Shown one piece after another: positions 47,636-56,505 of a stretch of DNA of 64,000 nucleotides (the first letter of the stretch is position 1; each line of letters begins with the position of its first letter). Position numbers and translations under genes: made by a program. The stretch spans positions 1,302,001 to 1,366,000 of the forward strand of contig NC_010175.1 of NCBI RefSeq assembly GCF_000018865.1, in the 5' to 3' direction. The notes beneath the pieces were generated by a model, which did not search any database, was not told where the DNA came from, and saw nothing but the letters and a program-made list of their open reading frames with translations. Source of the stretch: Chloroflexus aurantiacus J-10-fl. GTDB lineage: Bacteria > Chloroflexota > Chloroflexia > Chloroflexales > Chloroflexaceae.

Positions 47636-49177
47636 CTACTCCCATTCGATAGTTGCCGGTGGCTTCGACGAAATATCGTACACAACCCGATTGACCCCTT
47701 CGACTTCGTTGACGATGCGGCTGCTCACGTGGGCCAGCAGCTCGTAAGGCAGACGTGCCCAGTCGGCGGTCATGTAGTCTTCGGTCGTAATCGCGCGCAA
47801 GGCAATCGTGACGCCGTAGGTACGACCATCACCCATCACCCCCACACTCTGTACCGGTAGCAGGACGGCAAACGCCTGCTGGGTGGCGCGATAATAGCCA
47901 CTGGCATGCAACTCTTCCAAAAAGATCTTATCCGCCTGCCGCAGTATCTCCAGGCGCTCCCAGGTTACTTCACCGATAATACGCACTGCCAGCCCCGGCC
48001 CAGGGAAGGGATGGCGCCAGACCCACGTTTCGGGCAGCCCGAGTTGTAAGCCAGCGGCGCGTACTTCGTCTTTGAACAGATAGCGCAGCGGCTCGACCAG
48101 TTTGAGCTGCATGTCGGCTGGTAGACCGCCAACATTATGGTGGGTTTTAATTTTCGCCGCCTTTGGGCGGTCGGGGGCTGTCGACTCGATGACGTCGGGG
48201 TAGAGAGTGCCCTGGGCGAGGAATTCAACCCCGGCGAGGGCGCGGGCTTCACGCTCGAAGATCCGAATGAATTTCTCGCCGATAATTTTGCGCTTCTGTT
48301 CGGGGTCAGTCACCCCTTTCAGAGCGGTCATAAACTCTTCGCGGGCATCAACCGCAATCAGCGGCACGTGAAAATGCTCGCTGAAGGTAGCGATCACCTG
48401 TTCCGCTTCGCCTGCCCGTAACAGACCATTATCAACAAAGACGCAGGTCAGGCGGTCGCCGATAGCGCGATGAATAATGAGCGCGGCCACGGCTGAGTCG
48501 ACACCGCCAGACAACGCACAGATAACGCGCCCGTGATCGCCGACCTGGGCTTTGACCCGCTCGATGGCTTCGGCGACGAAGCTGTTCGGTTGCCATTCAG
48601 GGCGTGCCCCACACAGACGGGCAAAGTTGGTCAGGATGGTTCGGCCATAGACGGTATGCACCACTTCGGGGTGAAACTGAACACCATACCACTTGCGCCG
48701 ATCATCAGCAATGGCGGCGAAGGGGGTTGCCGGATTGGCAGCAATCGCTGTGAAGCCGGTGGGCAACTGTTCGATCCGATCACCGTGGCTCATCCAGACC
48801 GGTTGCTCGGTTGGGGTGTCGGCGAAGAGGGGGTGCGGATGAGTGATGGTGATCATCGCCGGGCCGTATTCGCGGCCAGCCGGCCGGGTGACAATCCCGC
48901 CCAGGGTGTGGCTGATTAGTTGCATACCGTAGCAGATACCGAAGACCGGTAGATCACTCTCCAGCAACCACGACGGGAGCGTAGGGGCGCCAGGTTCGTA
49001 GACACTTGCCGGGCCACCGCTGAGTACAATACCAACCGGCGCCAGCGCTCGCACCTGATCTTCGGGGGCGTCGTGTGGTAATAACTCGCTGTAGTAGCCT
49101 AGCTCACGCAACCGCCGCACGATGAGCTGAGCGGTTTGCGAACCAAAATCCAGTACCGGTATGCTGTGTGTGGTCAT
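47636..49177 (-). CDS. guaA: GMP synthase (glutamine-hydrolysing)
   Basis: Converts XMP to GMP using glutamine and ATP. The N-terminal glutamine amidotransferase domain (about 1-195) has the nucleophile Cys in FGICYGMQL and His/Glu in VQFHPEV. The ATP-pyrophosphatase domain has the PP-loop [12 protein letters not shown], and the C-terminal dimerisation domain ends in the conserved KPPATIEWE. The 513-residue length is standard. First gene of a five-gene series; its promoter and a possible leader hairpin lie at 49274-49318. Confidence 0.97.
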   Translation of the reverse strand: MTTHSIPVLDFGSQTAQLIVRRLRELGYYSELLPHDAPEDQVRALAPVGIVLSGGPASVYEPGAPTLPSWLLESDLPVFGICYGMQLISHTLGGIVTRPAGREYGPAMITITHPHPLFADTPTEQPVWMSHGDRIEQLPTGFTAIAANPATPFAAIADDRRKWYGVQFHPEVVHTVYGRTILTNFARLCGARPEWQPNSFVAEAIERVKAQVGDHGRVICALSGGVDSAVAALIIHRAIGDRLTCVFVDNGLLRAGEAEQVIATFSEHFHVPLIAVDAREEFMTALKGVTDPEQKRKIIGEKFIRIFEREARALAGVEFLAQGTLYPDVIESTAPDRPKAAKIKTHHNVGGLPADMQLKLVEPLRYLFKDEVRAAGLQLGLPETWVWRHPFPGPGLAVRIIGEVTWERLEILRQADKIFLEELHASGYYRATQQAFAVLLPVQSVGVMGDGRTYGVTIALRAITTEDYMTADWARLPYELLAHVSSRIVNEVEGVNRVVYDISSKPPATIEWE

Positions 49178-49273
49178 GTGGTGTCCTCATCAGGTATAGA
49201 TGTTCCCGCCGACTGCTCCGCGTCAGGTGGCGATTTACGCTGTTTCGGGCAGGAATACATGTCAAACGAAAAC

Positions 49274-49289
49274 GCGCAGCCGTCTGCGC
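49274..49289 (-). promoter_or_regulatory. possible attenuator hairpin in the guaA leader
   Basis: On the minus strand GCGCAG-ACGG-CTGCGC is followed by GTTTTCGTTT, about 95 bases before the guaA start and downstream of its promoter. A 6-bp stem is short, so this is tentative. Confidence 0.3.
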
Positions 49290-49309
49290 TCTGTCGTGCA
49301 GTTGTTGGC

Positions 49310-49318
49310 ATTATAACA
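49310..49318 (-). promoter_or_regulatory. extended -10 promoter of guaA
   Basis: Minus strand reads TGTTATAAT (49310-49318), an extended -10 element. No good -35 is present; that position lies inside the start of the heptamer tract. Confidence 0.55.
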
Positions 49319-49327
49319 AACCTGGAT

Positions 49328-49460
49328 GAGTAGGGAGTAGGAAGTAGAAAATAGGAAATAGGGTGTAGGGTGTAGGGTATAGGGAGCAGAGTATAGGGAG
49401 TAGGAAGTAGGAAGTAGGAAATAGGAAATAGGAAATAGGGAGTAGGGTGAAGGAAAGCAG
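49328..49460. repeat. heptanucleotide tandem repeat tract
   Basis: Nineteen 7-base units in unbroken phase, mainly GAGTAGG, AAGTAGG, AAATAGG, GTGTAGG and GTATAGG, all sharing TAGG or a near form. The tract abuts the guaA promoter. Similar heptamer repeats are known in cyanobacteria; here the units vary, so it is an old tract or one under turnover. Confidence 0.9.
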
Positions 49461-49464
49461 GAAA

Positions 49465-49890
49465 TGACGACAGTCTACCCTGCTCGCGGTCTGTTGGTAT
49501 GGCAGCGAGGAGGGCTGACGACCATCTCCGGTGCTATCACGCGCTGGATTGGTTGCATTGCACGCTCGTCAGGCGCATGTCGCGACGTGAGGAGGGCTGA
49601 CGACCATCTCCGGTGCTATCACGCGCTGGATTGGTTGCATTGGACACTCGTCAGGCGCATGTCGCGACGTGAGGAGGGCTGACGACCATCTCCGGTGCTA
49701 TCACGCGCTGGATTGGTTGCATTGTACGCTCGTCAGGCGCATGTCGCGACGTTTGGCGTGCAGCAACCATGCTGCCGCGCCAGCCATGCTCACGATCCGG
49801 CGCGTGGTACACTGCTGACCCTGCTGATCAATGAGGATGCTATGTGTGCTCGTCACGATCATGGAGTCTGCCAATAATGAATTGAGATAG
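49465..49890 (-). repeat. dispersed intergenic repeat, copy C, with internal triplication
   Basis: In reverse orientation to copies A and B. Matches copy B over GACGACAGT, GGTATGGCAGC, GAGGGCTG, ATCACGCGC, TTTGGCGTGCAGC, CCATGCTCACGATCCGGCGC and on to GGATGC and GAGTCTG. One inner unit is tripled (49507-49752). Confidence 0.78.
49507..49752. repeat. three tandem 82-bp units
   Basis: Units start at 49507, 49589 and 49671 with GAGGAGGGCTGACG and end in GTCGCGACGT. They are nearly identical (differences near GCATTGCAC/GGAC/GTAC), so the expansion is recent. Copies A and B have a single unit. Confidence 0.92.
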
Positions 49891-50203
49891 CTTCCAGTAG
49901 ATGTTTTTGAAATAAGTTCTAGTTCAGGGGTTGACAGGATTGGCGAACGTATGCAGGAGATAGAACCTGAGTATGCGCTGAACGTCCTCTCCACCAGCTC
50001 CTCTCGCAGCGCGGGAGAGGAGAAGATGAGAAGCTCGTACTAAAGCCTACTGCTGCGGTAGAAGTCGTTTTAAATTCCTTGAAGCGGTTGGGGCGGAAGT
50101 CAACGGGTCAACGCAGGTCGGTGCAGGGCATCATTCAGGTGCAGCGCCAGGTGATAGTCTACTGGCAGATCACGCTTGTGCAGTTATCGTCAGAGCCTGG
50201 GCA

Positions 50204-50232
50204 GCGTGCGGAAGCGTCAGGCTTCCGCACGC
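50204..50232 (-). terminator. hairpin downstream of hutH, also a hairpin-family member
   Basis: Perfect 12-bp stem GCGTGCGGAAGC (50204-50215, 50221-50232) with loop GTCAG, 50 bases past the hutH stop. No U-run. Confidence 0.55.
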
Positions 50233-50281
50233 GCTGTTTCGTCTTCCCGGCTGGCGATGTCTGGATTGCGGTGAGCGATGC

Positions 50282-51853
50282 TTACGCATCCGCGTCGTCG
50301 TGAACGGCAGCGGCAGCGGCGATCTTGCCCTGAGCGACGAGTTCACTGATGATAGTGATGTAGGGGTGGAGGAGGGTGTCTTCGGCGATGAATGGTACGT
50401 ATTGACGAATCAGTTCGTACACCGGCCCGGTGCCGCGCCCCAGTCGGGCCTGACTGCCCAGTTCCTGGCGGCGGAAGTCGATGCCCTGCGCCGCAGCGAA
50501 TAGCTCAAGCGCCAGAATCTGGCTGACGTTGTCGATGATGCTGCGCAGTTTCAGGCCGGCAGTGACACCCATGCTGACGTGATCTTCAACGTTTGCCGAT
50601 GTGGGAATGCTATCGACACTGGCCGGGTGGGCGAGCACTTTGTTTTCGGTAGCCAGAGCCGCTGCCGTGTACTGGACGATCATGAAGCCCGAATTCAGCC
50701 CACCGGCCCTGGTCAGGAAGGCCGGCAAGACATGGGTGTTGGATGCTTCATCGGTGAGCCGCATTAGGCGTCGTTCGGCGATGTTGCCGAGTTCGGCTAC
50801 AGCCAGGCCCAGGTAATCGAGAGCGATTGCCAGCGGCTCGCCGTGAAAATTGCCGCCGGAGATGACTTCGACGTTGCCATCGTCGTCAACGAACAGGAGC
50901 GGGTTGTCGGTGACGGCATTCAGTTCAATGGCAAAGACCCAACGGGCATAGGCAATTGCATCGCGCACGGCACCGTGTACCTGTGGGATGCAGCGCAGGG
51001 TGTAGGCATCCTGGACGTGGCGCGGGTCGTTGTTGCGGACGAAGGTGCTGCCGGCCAGTAAGCGGCGCAGATGGGCAGCGCATTCGATCTGGCGGGGGAA
51101 GGGGCGCAGTGCGTGCAAACGGGCATCGAACGCTGCCGGTGTGCCGTAGAGCGCTTCTAAGCTGAGGCAGCCGGCAATATCGGCAGTGGCGCTCAGGGTC
51201 TCGGCGCGGGCGGTTTCGATCACGCCCAGCGCACACATGACCGCGGTACCGTTGGTTAAGGCCAGCCCCTCTTTAGCGGCCAGATGAAGCGGTTGCCAGC
51301 CCAGTCGTTCCAAAGCCGTTGCCGCCGGCAATACCTCACCCTGCCATTCGACCTCGCCCAACCCGATGAGCGGCAACGCCATATGGGCCAGTGGCGCCAG
51401 ATCGCCACTCGCGCCCAGTGATCCCTTGCAGGGAATCCGGGGATGTATGCCCTGGTTGAGCATATCAAGCAGACGTTCAACCGTCTGCAAACGCACGCCC
51501 GAATGCCCACGGGCCAGCGTGTTGGCGCGAATGAGCATGATGGCGCGGGTGGTAGGAATATCAAAGACCGGCCCAACCCCTACAGCGTGGCTGACCAGGA
51601 TGTTGTATTGCAGGCGTTCAACCTGGTCGGGGGCAATGACCCGATCTTTAAATGCACCAAAACCGGTGGTAATGCCGTAAGCAACCACACCGCGTGCCAG
51701 CAAGTCTTGCACCGCCTGCGCGGCCCGTTCGACTCGCTGCCGGGCAATTGGGGCCAGGCGCACGACAGGGGTACCGGGCTGGCCGTAAGCGACGGCCAGT
51801 ACCTGTTCGATGGTCAGGCTTTCGCCATCAAGAATGACTTCACGAATCTGCAT
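50282..51853 (-). CDS. hutH: histidine ammonia-lyase
   Basis: First step of histidine degradation: histidine to urocanate plus ammonia. The 523-residue protein has the self-formed MIO cofactor triad Ala148-Ser149-Gly150 in GSLGASGDLAPLAHM, plus YGITTGFGAF and NNDPRHVQDAYTLRC. ATG 51853 is chosen for its GAGGAG site; the open frame upstream to 51895 overlaps hutI. Last gene of the hutU-hutI-hutH series on this strand, 38 bases after hutI. Confidence 0.96.
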   Translation of the reverse strand: MQIREVILDGESLTIEQVLAVAYGQPGTPVVRLAPIARQRVERAAQAVQDLLARGVVAYGITTGFGAFKDRVIAPDQVERLQYNILVSHAVGVGPVFDIPTTRAIMLIRANTLARGHSGVRLQTVERLLDMLNQGIHPRIPCKGSLGASGDLAPLAHMALPLIGLGEVEWQGEVLPAATALERLGWQPLHLAAKEGLALTNGTAVMCALGVIETARAETLSATADIAGCLSLEALYGTPAAFDARLHALRPFPRQIECAAHLRRLLAGSTFVRNNDPRHVQDAYTLRCIPQVHGAVRDAIAYARWVFAIELNAVTDNPLLFVDDDGNVEVISGGNFHGEPLAIALDYLGLAVAELGNIAERRLMRLTDEASNTHVLPAFLTRAGGLNSGFMIVQYTAAALATENKVLAHPASVDSIPTSANVEDHVSMGVTAGLKLRSIIDNVSQILALELFAAAQGIDFRRQELGSQARLGRGTGPVYELIRQYVPFIAEDTLLHPYITIISELVAQGKIAAAAAVHDDADA

Positions 51854-51891
51854 AGCTCCTCGTTGAGTGTGTTGGCATGTTGGCAACTGAA

Positions 51892-53175
51892 TCACGACTT
51901 CCAGACAATCTGACCGCGTTTGATGACCTGCGCGATCGGCGTACCGCCTAACTCGTACATGAGCCAGCGGTAATCGGCCTCGGCGAGGATGATCAGGTCG
52001 GCCTGCATACCGGGCATCAATGCACCGATTCTGCCACCCAGCCCGATAGCGTGTGCCGCATTGACCGTGGTTGCCAGCAGGGCTTCGGCTGGTACCATCC
52101 GCAGGTAGCGACAGGCAATCGCCATAGTTAGCGGTAACGACAGCGACGGCGCCGATCCGGGATTGGCATCGGTGCTGAGGGCAATCGCGACGCCGGCATC
52201 GATCATCTGCCGGGCAGCGGCAAAATGGGTGATACCGAGATTGATCGAGACGAGCGGGAGCAAGACGGCGATGGTGTTGCTGGCGGCCAGCGCGGGAAAG
52301 GCAGCGGCACCGGTCACATCAAGATGGTCGACCGAGGTGGCTTCCATTTCCAGGGCCATTGCCAGTCCTCCCAATTCGGTAAACTCATCGACGTGCGCTT
52401 TGCGGGGCAAGCCGCGTTCACGGGCTGCACTGAGCACCCGGCGACTCTGCGCGACATCGAAGGCACCGCGCTCGCAGAAGACATCGACGAAGAGGGGAAT
52501 GTGATGTCCGGCGAAGAGCGAGTTGCGGTAGCGCTCCTGGGCCAGAGGCAACATTGATTCGACGACCAGATCAATGTAGGCATCGGGGCGGTCGGCGAAC
52601 TCTGGTGGTATGGCGTGAGCCGGTAAGAAGGTCGGTACCAGTTCAATCGGTTGGACGGCAGCCAGCAGCTCGATGGTGGCGAGCTGGCGTAGTTCGGCGT
52701 CTTGCTCCAGACCATACCCGGTTTTGACTTCGGCGGTGGTGGTACCAAACCGCAACATCTGGTTCAGCCTGGGCAGGGTCTCGGCAACCAGAGTGGTGGT
52801 GGTCGCAGCCCGGGTGAGCTGCATTGTGCGCAGGATGCCGCCACCGGCGGCCATAATCTCTTGATAGGTCGCACCTGCGCAGCGTTGCTCGAATTCGGCA
52901 ACCCGATCCCCGGCGTAGACGATGTGGGTATGGCAGTCGATCAGACCCGGGCAGACGGCGTGACCGCCGGCATCAATTTCTTGCGCAGGACGAAAACGAC
53001 GGCGGAGTTCGTTACTCGATCCGACGGCGATGATGGTCGAGCCGCGAATCGCCACGGCGCCGTCGGGAATGATGCCGACATCGCGCATGGCGGCACCACG
53101 ACGAGGGCCAGGTGGCCCGGCACAGGTGACGAGCTGGGACACAGAGTGAATCAGAAGATCACATGGTTCTATCAT
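51892..53175 (-). CDS. hutI: imidazolonepropionase
   Basis: Third step of histidine degradation: opens imidazolonepropionate to N-formiminoglutamate. The 427-residue amidohydrolase has metal ligands in DCHTHIVYAGDR and a downstream His in KAHVDEFTE, with STDANPGSAPSLSLPL near the metal-binding Asp. ATG 53175 is preceded by AGAGG. It is separated from hutU by about 400 bases of tandem repeats. Confidence 0.95.
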   Translation of the reverse strand: MIEPCDLLIHSVSQLVTCAGPPGPRRGAAMRDVGIIPDGAVAIRGSTIIAVGSSNELRRRFRPAQEIDAGGHAVCPGLIDCHTHIVYAGDRVAEFEQRCAGATYQEIMAAGGGILRTMQLTRAATTTTLVAETLPRLNQMLRFGTTTAEVKTGYGLEQDAELRQLATIELLAAVQPIELVPTFLPAHAIPPEFADRPDAYIDLVVESMLPLAQERYRNSLFAGHHIPLFVDVFCERGAFDVAQSRRVLSAARERGLPRKAHVDEFTELGGLAMALEMEATSVDHLDVTGAAAFPALAASNTIAVLLPLVSINLGITHFAAARQMIDAGVAIALSTDANPGSAPSLSLPLTMAIACRYLRMVPAEALLATTVNAAHAIGLGGRIGALMPGMQADLIILAEADYRWLMYELGGTPIAQVIKRGQIVWKS

Positions 53176-53573
53176 ATCGCCTCTGGTGTTACGCACCGGT
53201 TGTTAGTATTCCAGACGTTTAGCACTCTCGCATATGGCGGGCCGGGCTTGGGCCGGGGCCGGGTGCCGCGGGAGAGCGATACCCCCGCCGAGACAACCGG
53301 CTCAGACCAACACCGGCATAGCCATCCCGTGGTGACAGATACGTGCGTGCGCCGTTCAGCACTCTCGCATATGGCGGGCCGGGGTTGAGCCGGGGCCGGG
53401 TGCCGCGGGAGCGTTGTCACCCCGCCGACCCAATCGGCTCAGGCCAACACCGGCATAACCCCCGTGGTGACAGATACGTGCGTGCGCCGTTCAGCACTCT
53501 CGCATATGGTGGGCCGGGGTTGGGCCGGGGCCGGGTGCCGCGGGAGCGTTGTCACCCCGTCGGCAATACCGGC
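53176..53573. repeat. three tandem units of about 136 bp holding worn copies of the hutU end
   Basis: Units start at 53221, 53358 and 53493 with AGCACTCTCGCATATGG and continue with GGGCCGGGG-type GC-rich sequence. At 53299 and 53436 each unit carries a GGCTCAxxCCAACACCGGCAT segment that corresponds to the last codons of hutU at 53571-53608. No gene. The first 45 bases next to hutI are unique. Confidence 0.88.
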
Positions 53574-55223
53574 TCACTCCAGCATTGGCATATCAATCCC
53601 GTGACGGCGGGCAAACGCGATGGCTTCGGGATAGCCGGCATCGGCGTGGCGGACGACTCCCATACCGGGATCGGTGGTCAGCACCCGTTCGATGCGGCGG
53701 GCGGCTTCGGGCGTGCCGTCGGCGACGATGACCTGGCCGGCGTGGATGCTGTAGCCAATCCCGACGCCACCACCGTGATGGATGCTGACCCAGGTGGCGC
53801 CACCGACCGCGTTGATCAGGGCGTTGAGCAGCGGCCAGTCGGCGATTGCATCGGAGCCGTCGCGCATACCTTCGGTTTCGCGGTTGGGGCTGGCGACCGA
53901 ACCGGCGTCGAGATGGTCACGACCGATGACAATCGGGGCTTTGACGATGCCGCGAGCGACCAGGTCGTTCAGAAGCAAGCCGGCTTGTGCCCGTTCGCCG
54001 TAGCCCAGCCAGCAGATGCGGGCGGGGAGACCCTGGAAGGCGACGTGGTCGCGGGCAAGGCGCAACCAGCGACCGAGGTGTTCGTCGTGGGGGAAGAGTT
54101 CGGCGATGGCGCGATCAGTGACGTAGATGTCTTCGGGGTCGCCAGAGAGGGCCACCCAGCGGAACGGCCCCTTGCCTTCGCAGAAGAGAGGTCGGATGTA
54201 GGCCGGGACGAAGCCGGGATAGTTAAACGCATCGTGAACACCGGCATCGAAGGCGCGCTGGCGGAGGTTGTTGCCGTAATCGAAGACGATGCTGCCGCGG
54301 CGCTGCCATTCCAGCAGAGTACGCACGTGTTCGGCCATCGACGCCAGCGCACGCCGATCATACTCGGCGGGGTCGCGTTCGCGTAGTTCGGCAGCTTCGG
54401 CGAGTGACAATCCGGCAGGGATATAGCCGTAACGCACATCGTGGGCGCTGGTCTGATCGGTTGCCACATCAGGAACCACACCGCGGCGCAGCATCTCAGG
54501 CAGTAGCTCGGCTGCGTTACCGATCAGCGCAATCGAAAGCGGCGTGCCGCTCGCCCGTGCCTCTTCGGCCCAGGTCATCGCCTCTTCGAGATCATCGCTC
54601 AGGCGATCCACCTGACGCAGGCGCAGGCGACGCTCTGCCCGCCAGCGGTCAATCTCGACTGCGATGAGCACACCTTCATTCAGGGTCACGGCCAGCGGTT
54701 GCGCGCCACCCATCTCACCGAGACCGGCAGTGACCACCAGCCTGCCGCGGAGCGTTCCCCAGCCCGCCGAGCGCGCCAGCGCGCCGAAGGTCTCGTAGGT
54801 GCCTTGCAGGATACCCTGGGTACCGATATAAATCCAGCTTCCGGCGGTCATCTGCCCGTACATCGTCAACCCGGCAGCTTCCCAGCGGTCGAAATTGGCC
54901 TGCGTGGCCCAGGCCGGCACCAGATTGGCATTGGCGATCAGCACGCGGGGAGCGTCGGTGTGAGTACGGAAGACAGCGACCGGCTTCCCCGATTGCACAA
55001 TCAGCGTCTCGTCGGGACGGAGTCGGCGGAGGGTGGCAAGGATGGCGTCGAAACACTCCCAGTTGCGGGCCGCTCGCCCGCGTCCACCGTAGACGATCAG
55101 ATGATCCGGGTCGAAGGCGACATCGGGATCGAGGTTGTTCTGGATCATGCGGTAGGCCGCTTCAATCTGCCAGTTGGCACAGGTCAACGTTGTGCCGCGT
55201 GGCGCCCGCACGATGCGACTCAT
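53574..55223 (-). CDS. hutU: urocanate hydratase
   Basis: Second step of histidine degradation: urocanate to imidazolonepropionate, with NAD as tightly bound cofactor. The 549-residue protein has [29 protein letters not shown], and the catalytic-type Cys in [15 protein letters not shown] 55223 follows GGGAGG. It is the first hut gene and has a promoter at 55272-55300. Its C-terminal codons are mirrored in the downstream tandem repeats. No hutG or formiminoglutamate gene is in the window. Confidence 0.96.
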   Translation of the reverse strand: MSRIVRAPRGTTLTCANWQIEAAYRMIQNNLDPDVAFDPDHLIVYGGRGRAARNWECFDAILATLRRLRPDETLIVQSGKPVAVFRTHTDAPRVLIANANLVPAWATQANFDRWEAAGLTMYGQMTAGSWIYIGTQGILQGTYETFGALARSAGWGTLRGRLVVTAGLGEMGGAQPLAVTLNEGVLIAVEIDRWRAERRLRLRQVDRLSDDLEEAMTWAEEARASGTPLSIALIGNAAELLPEMLRRGVVPDVATDQTSAHDVRYGYIPAGLSLAEAAELRERDPAEYDRRALASMAEHVRTLLEWQRRGSIVFDYGNNLRQRAFDAGVHDAFNYPGFVPAYIRPLFCEGKGPFRWVALSGDPEDIYVTDRAIAELFPHDEHLGRWLRLARDHVAFQGLPARICWLGYGERAQAGLLLNDLVARGIVKAPIVIGRDHLDAGSVASPNRETEGMRDGSDAIADWPLLNALINAVGGATWVSIHHGGGVGIGYSIHAGQVIVADGTPEAARRIERVLTTDPGMGVVRHADAGYPEAIAFARRHGIDMPMLE

Positions 55224-55271
55224 AGGCGTACCTCCCTGTACGATAGATGGCATTCATTGCCGATTGGTGCT

Positions 55272-55300
55272 ATAGTAGCGCCGAATGGCTGCTTCGACAA
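55272..55300 (-). promoter_or_regulatory. sigma-70 promoter of the hut genes
   Basis: Minus-strand TTGTCG (55295-55300) and TACTAT (55272-55277) with a 17-base spacer, about 50 bases before the hutU start. Confidence 0.6.
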
Positions 55301-55712
55301 GTGGAGAAAGGTGGTCGGTTGCCTGCGATGTCGGTGGGATGGTGGATGATAACATCGTCGCGACGCAGAGGGGACATTCGCTCAACCTGCCCGGTAGCGT
55401 TAGTACGGTGGGTATAGGGTGAGAGCGTGCTGGCGCCCGTCCACCATCAGGTAGGGGTGAGCAGGAGTGAGCGGGATGCGGCACAGGGCAGCTCCTGCCG
55501 GGTGGCGCTGGGAGGGGGGTGGAAGGCAGGAGCGTGCGGCACGGGGCGTCTCCTGCCCGGTGGCGCTGGGAGGGGGTAGGAGTGAGCGCAGCGCGGCAGC
55601 ACGGCTGCCGCACGCCAAAGTCCGGTTCCTGCCCGGTGGCACAGAGAAAAGAGAGTAGTTATTTTCCTCCGTGCCCTCTGTGCCTCTGTGGTGAAACAGA
55701 AAGAGAACGGGT
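55301..55712. repeat. GC-rich direct repeats and hairpin-family member before the ABC-2 permease gene
   Basis: No gene. TCCTGCCxGGTGGCGCTGGG occurs at 55493 and 55551, and a shorter form at 55627. A hairpin-family core lies at 55593-55611 (GCGGCAGC/GCTGCCGC, loop ACG) followed by CACGCCAAAG. A 9-base periodic stretch (55665-55693) is the reverse complement of that at 22393-22420. Confidence 0.7.
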
Positions 55713-56501
55713 ATGTCTGCCAAGTTTGCAGCTCTGATGCGGGTAGCCTGGGCCGATGCGCTGGCGTATCGTGCGCAACTGCTGATCTGGGTGATCACCG
55801 GCATGTTGCCGCTGATTATGCTGGCAGTCTGGCGCACGCTGGCCGGAGATGGGGTGATCGGTGGATACGCCAGTGACGATTTTGTGGCCTATTTTGTGGG
55901 GGCGCTCTGTATCAGGCAATTGACCGGGGTGTGGATCATTTGGGATATGGAACGCGAGATTCGGCTCGGCGAATTGTCGCCGCACCTGTTGCGACCAGTT
56001 CACCCCCTGTGGCGGTACCTGGCGATGGCCCTGGCCGATAAACCGCTCCGGCTGCTGATGGTTGCTCCGATTGCCCTGATCACGGCCTTGATCGCACCGG
56101 GAGCGATCCCGCAGCCCGATCCGCTGCGGTGGAGTCTGTTGCCGCTGGCCATTGTGCTGGCTTTTGCCGTCTACTTTCTGAACCAGTGTTGTATCGGTGT
56201 GCTGAGCTTTTGGTGGACGCAAGTGCTGGCGCTGCAAGATTTCTGGTTTGGGATGTATGCATTTTGCAGCGGCTATCTGGTACCGCTCGATCTGCTGCCG
56301 CCACCGGTCAGAATGGTGTTGGACTGGTTGCCTTTCCGGGCGATGCTGGCCTTTCCGCTCGAACTGTTGTTGGGGCGGATCGATCTGCTGGCAATCATCT
56401 GGGGCTTCGCGCATCAACTGGCCTGGATTGGGCTGTTTGGGCTGTTGTTGCGCTGGCTCTGGCGCGGCGGCGTGCAGCGGTATAGTGCAGTGGGGGCGTA
56501 G
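55713..56501 (+). CDS. ABC-2 family transport permease
   Basis: A 262-residue membrane protein with six predicted helices and the layout of ABC-2 exporter permeases of the DUF990 type. The conserved-looking region IIWDMEREIRLGELSPHLLRP (about 70-90; GELxxxLLRP) is typical of these permeases and is thought to contact the ATPase. ATG 55713 has a weak GAGAACGG site. No ATPase gene is adjacent, so it either pairs with a distant one or is a remnant of a larger operon. Convergent with copB, stops 4 bases apart. Confidence 0.8.
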   Translation: MSAKFAALMRVAWADALAYRAQLLIWVITGMLPLIMLAVWRTLAGDGVIGGYASDDFVAYFVGALCIRQLTGVWIIWDMEREIRLGELSPHLLRPVHPLWRYLAMALADKPLRLLMVAPIALITALIAPGAIPQPDPLRWSLLPLAIVLAFAVYFLNQCCIGVLSFWWTQVLALQDFWFGMYAFCSGYLVPLDLLPPPVRMVLDWLPFRAMLAFPLELLLGRIDLLAIIWGFAHQLAWIGLFGLLLRWLWRGGVQRYSAVGA

Positions 56502-56505
56502 GGAA

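Larger units (their letters stand above)
49178..50281. other. repeat-rich gap between guaA and hutH
   Basis: About 1.1 kb with no supported gene: guaA promoter and leader, heptamer tract, repeat copy C (49465-49890) with its tandem triplication, about 300 bases of unassigned sequence, and a hairpin at 50204-50232 past hutH. Confidence 0.6.

Noticed and set aside
49178-49310. guanine or PRPP riboswitch before guaA
   Set aside because: No conserved core of a purine, ZTP or PRPP riboswitch could be matched; only a small hairpin is visible.
49507-49752. CRISPR array
   Set aside because: The units are 82-bp head-to-tail repeats without unique spacers, and no cas gene is near.
53221-53573. CRISPR array or coding repeats on plus strand
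   Set aside because: The repeats are contiguous and long, include hutU end sequence, and the plus frame runs antisense through hutU.
53343-54386. 347-residue plus-strand protein
   Set aside because: It is antisense to hutU, whose homology is clear; GC-rich antisense frames are common here.
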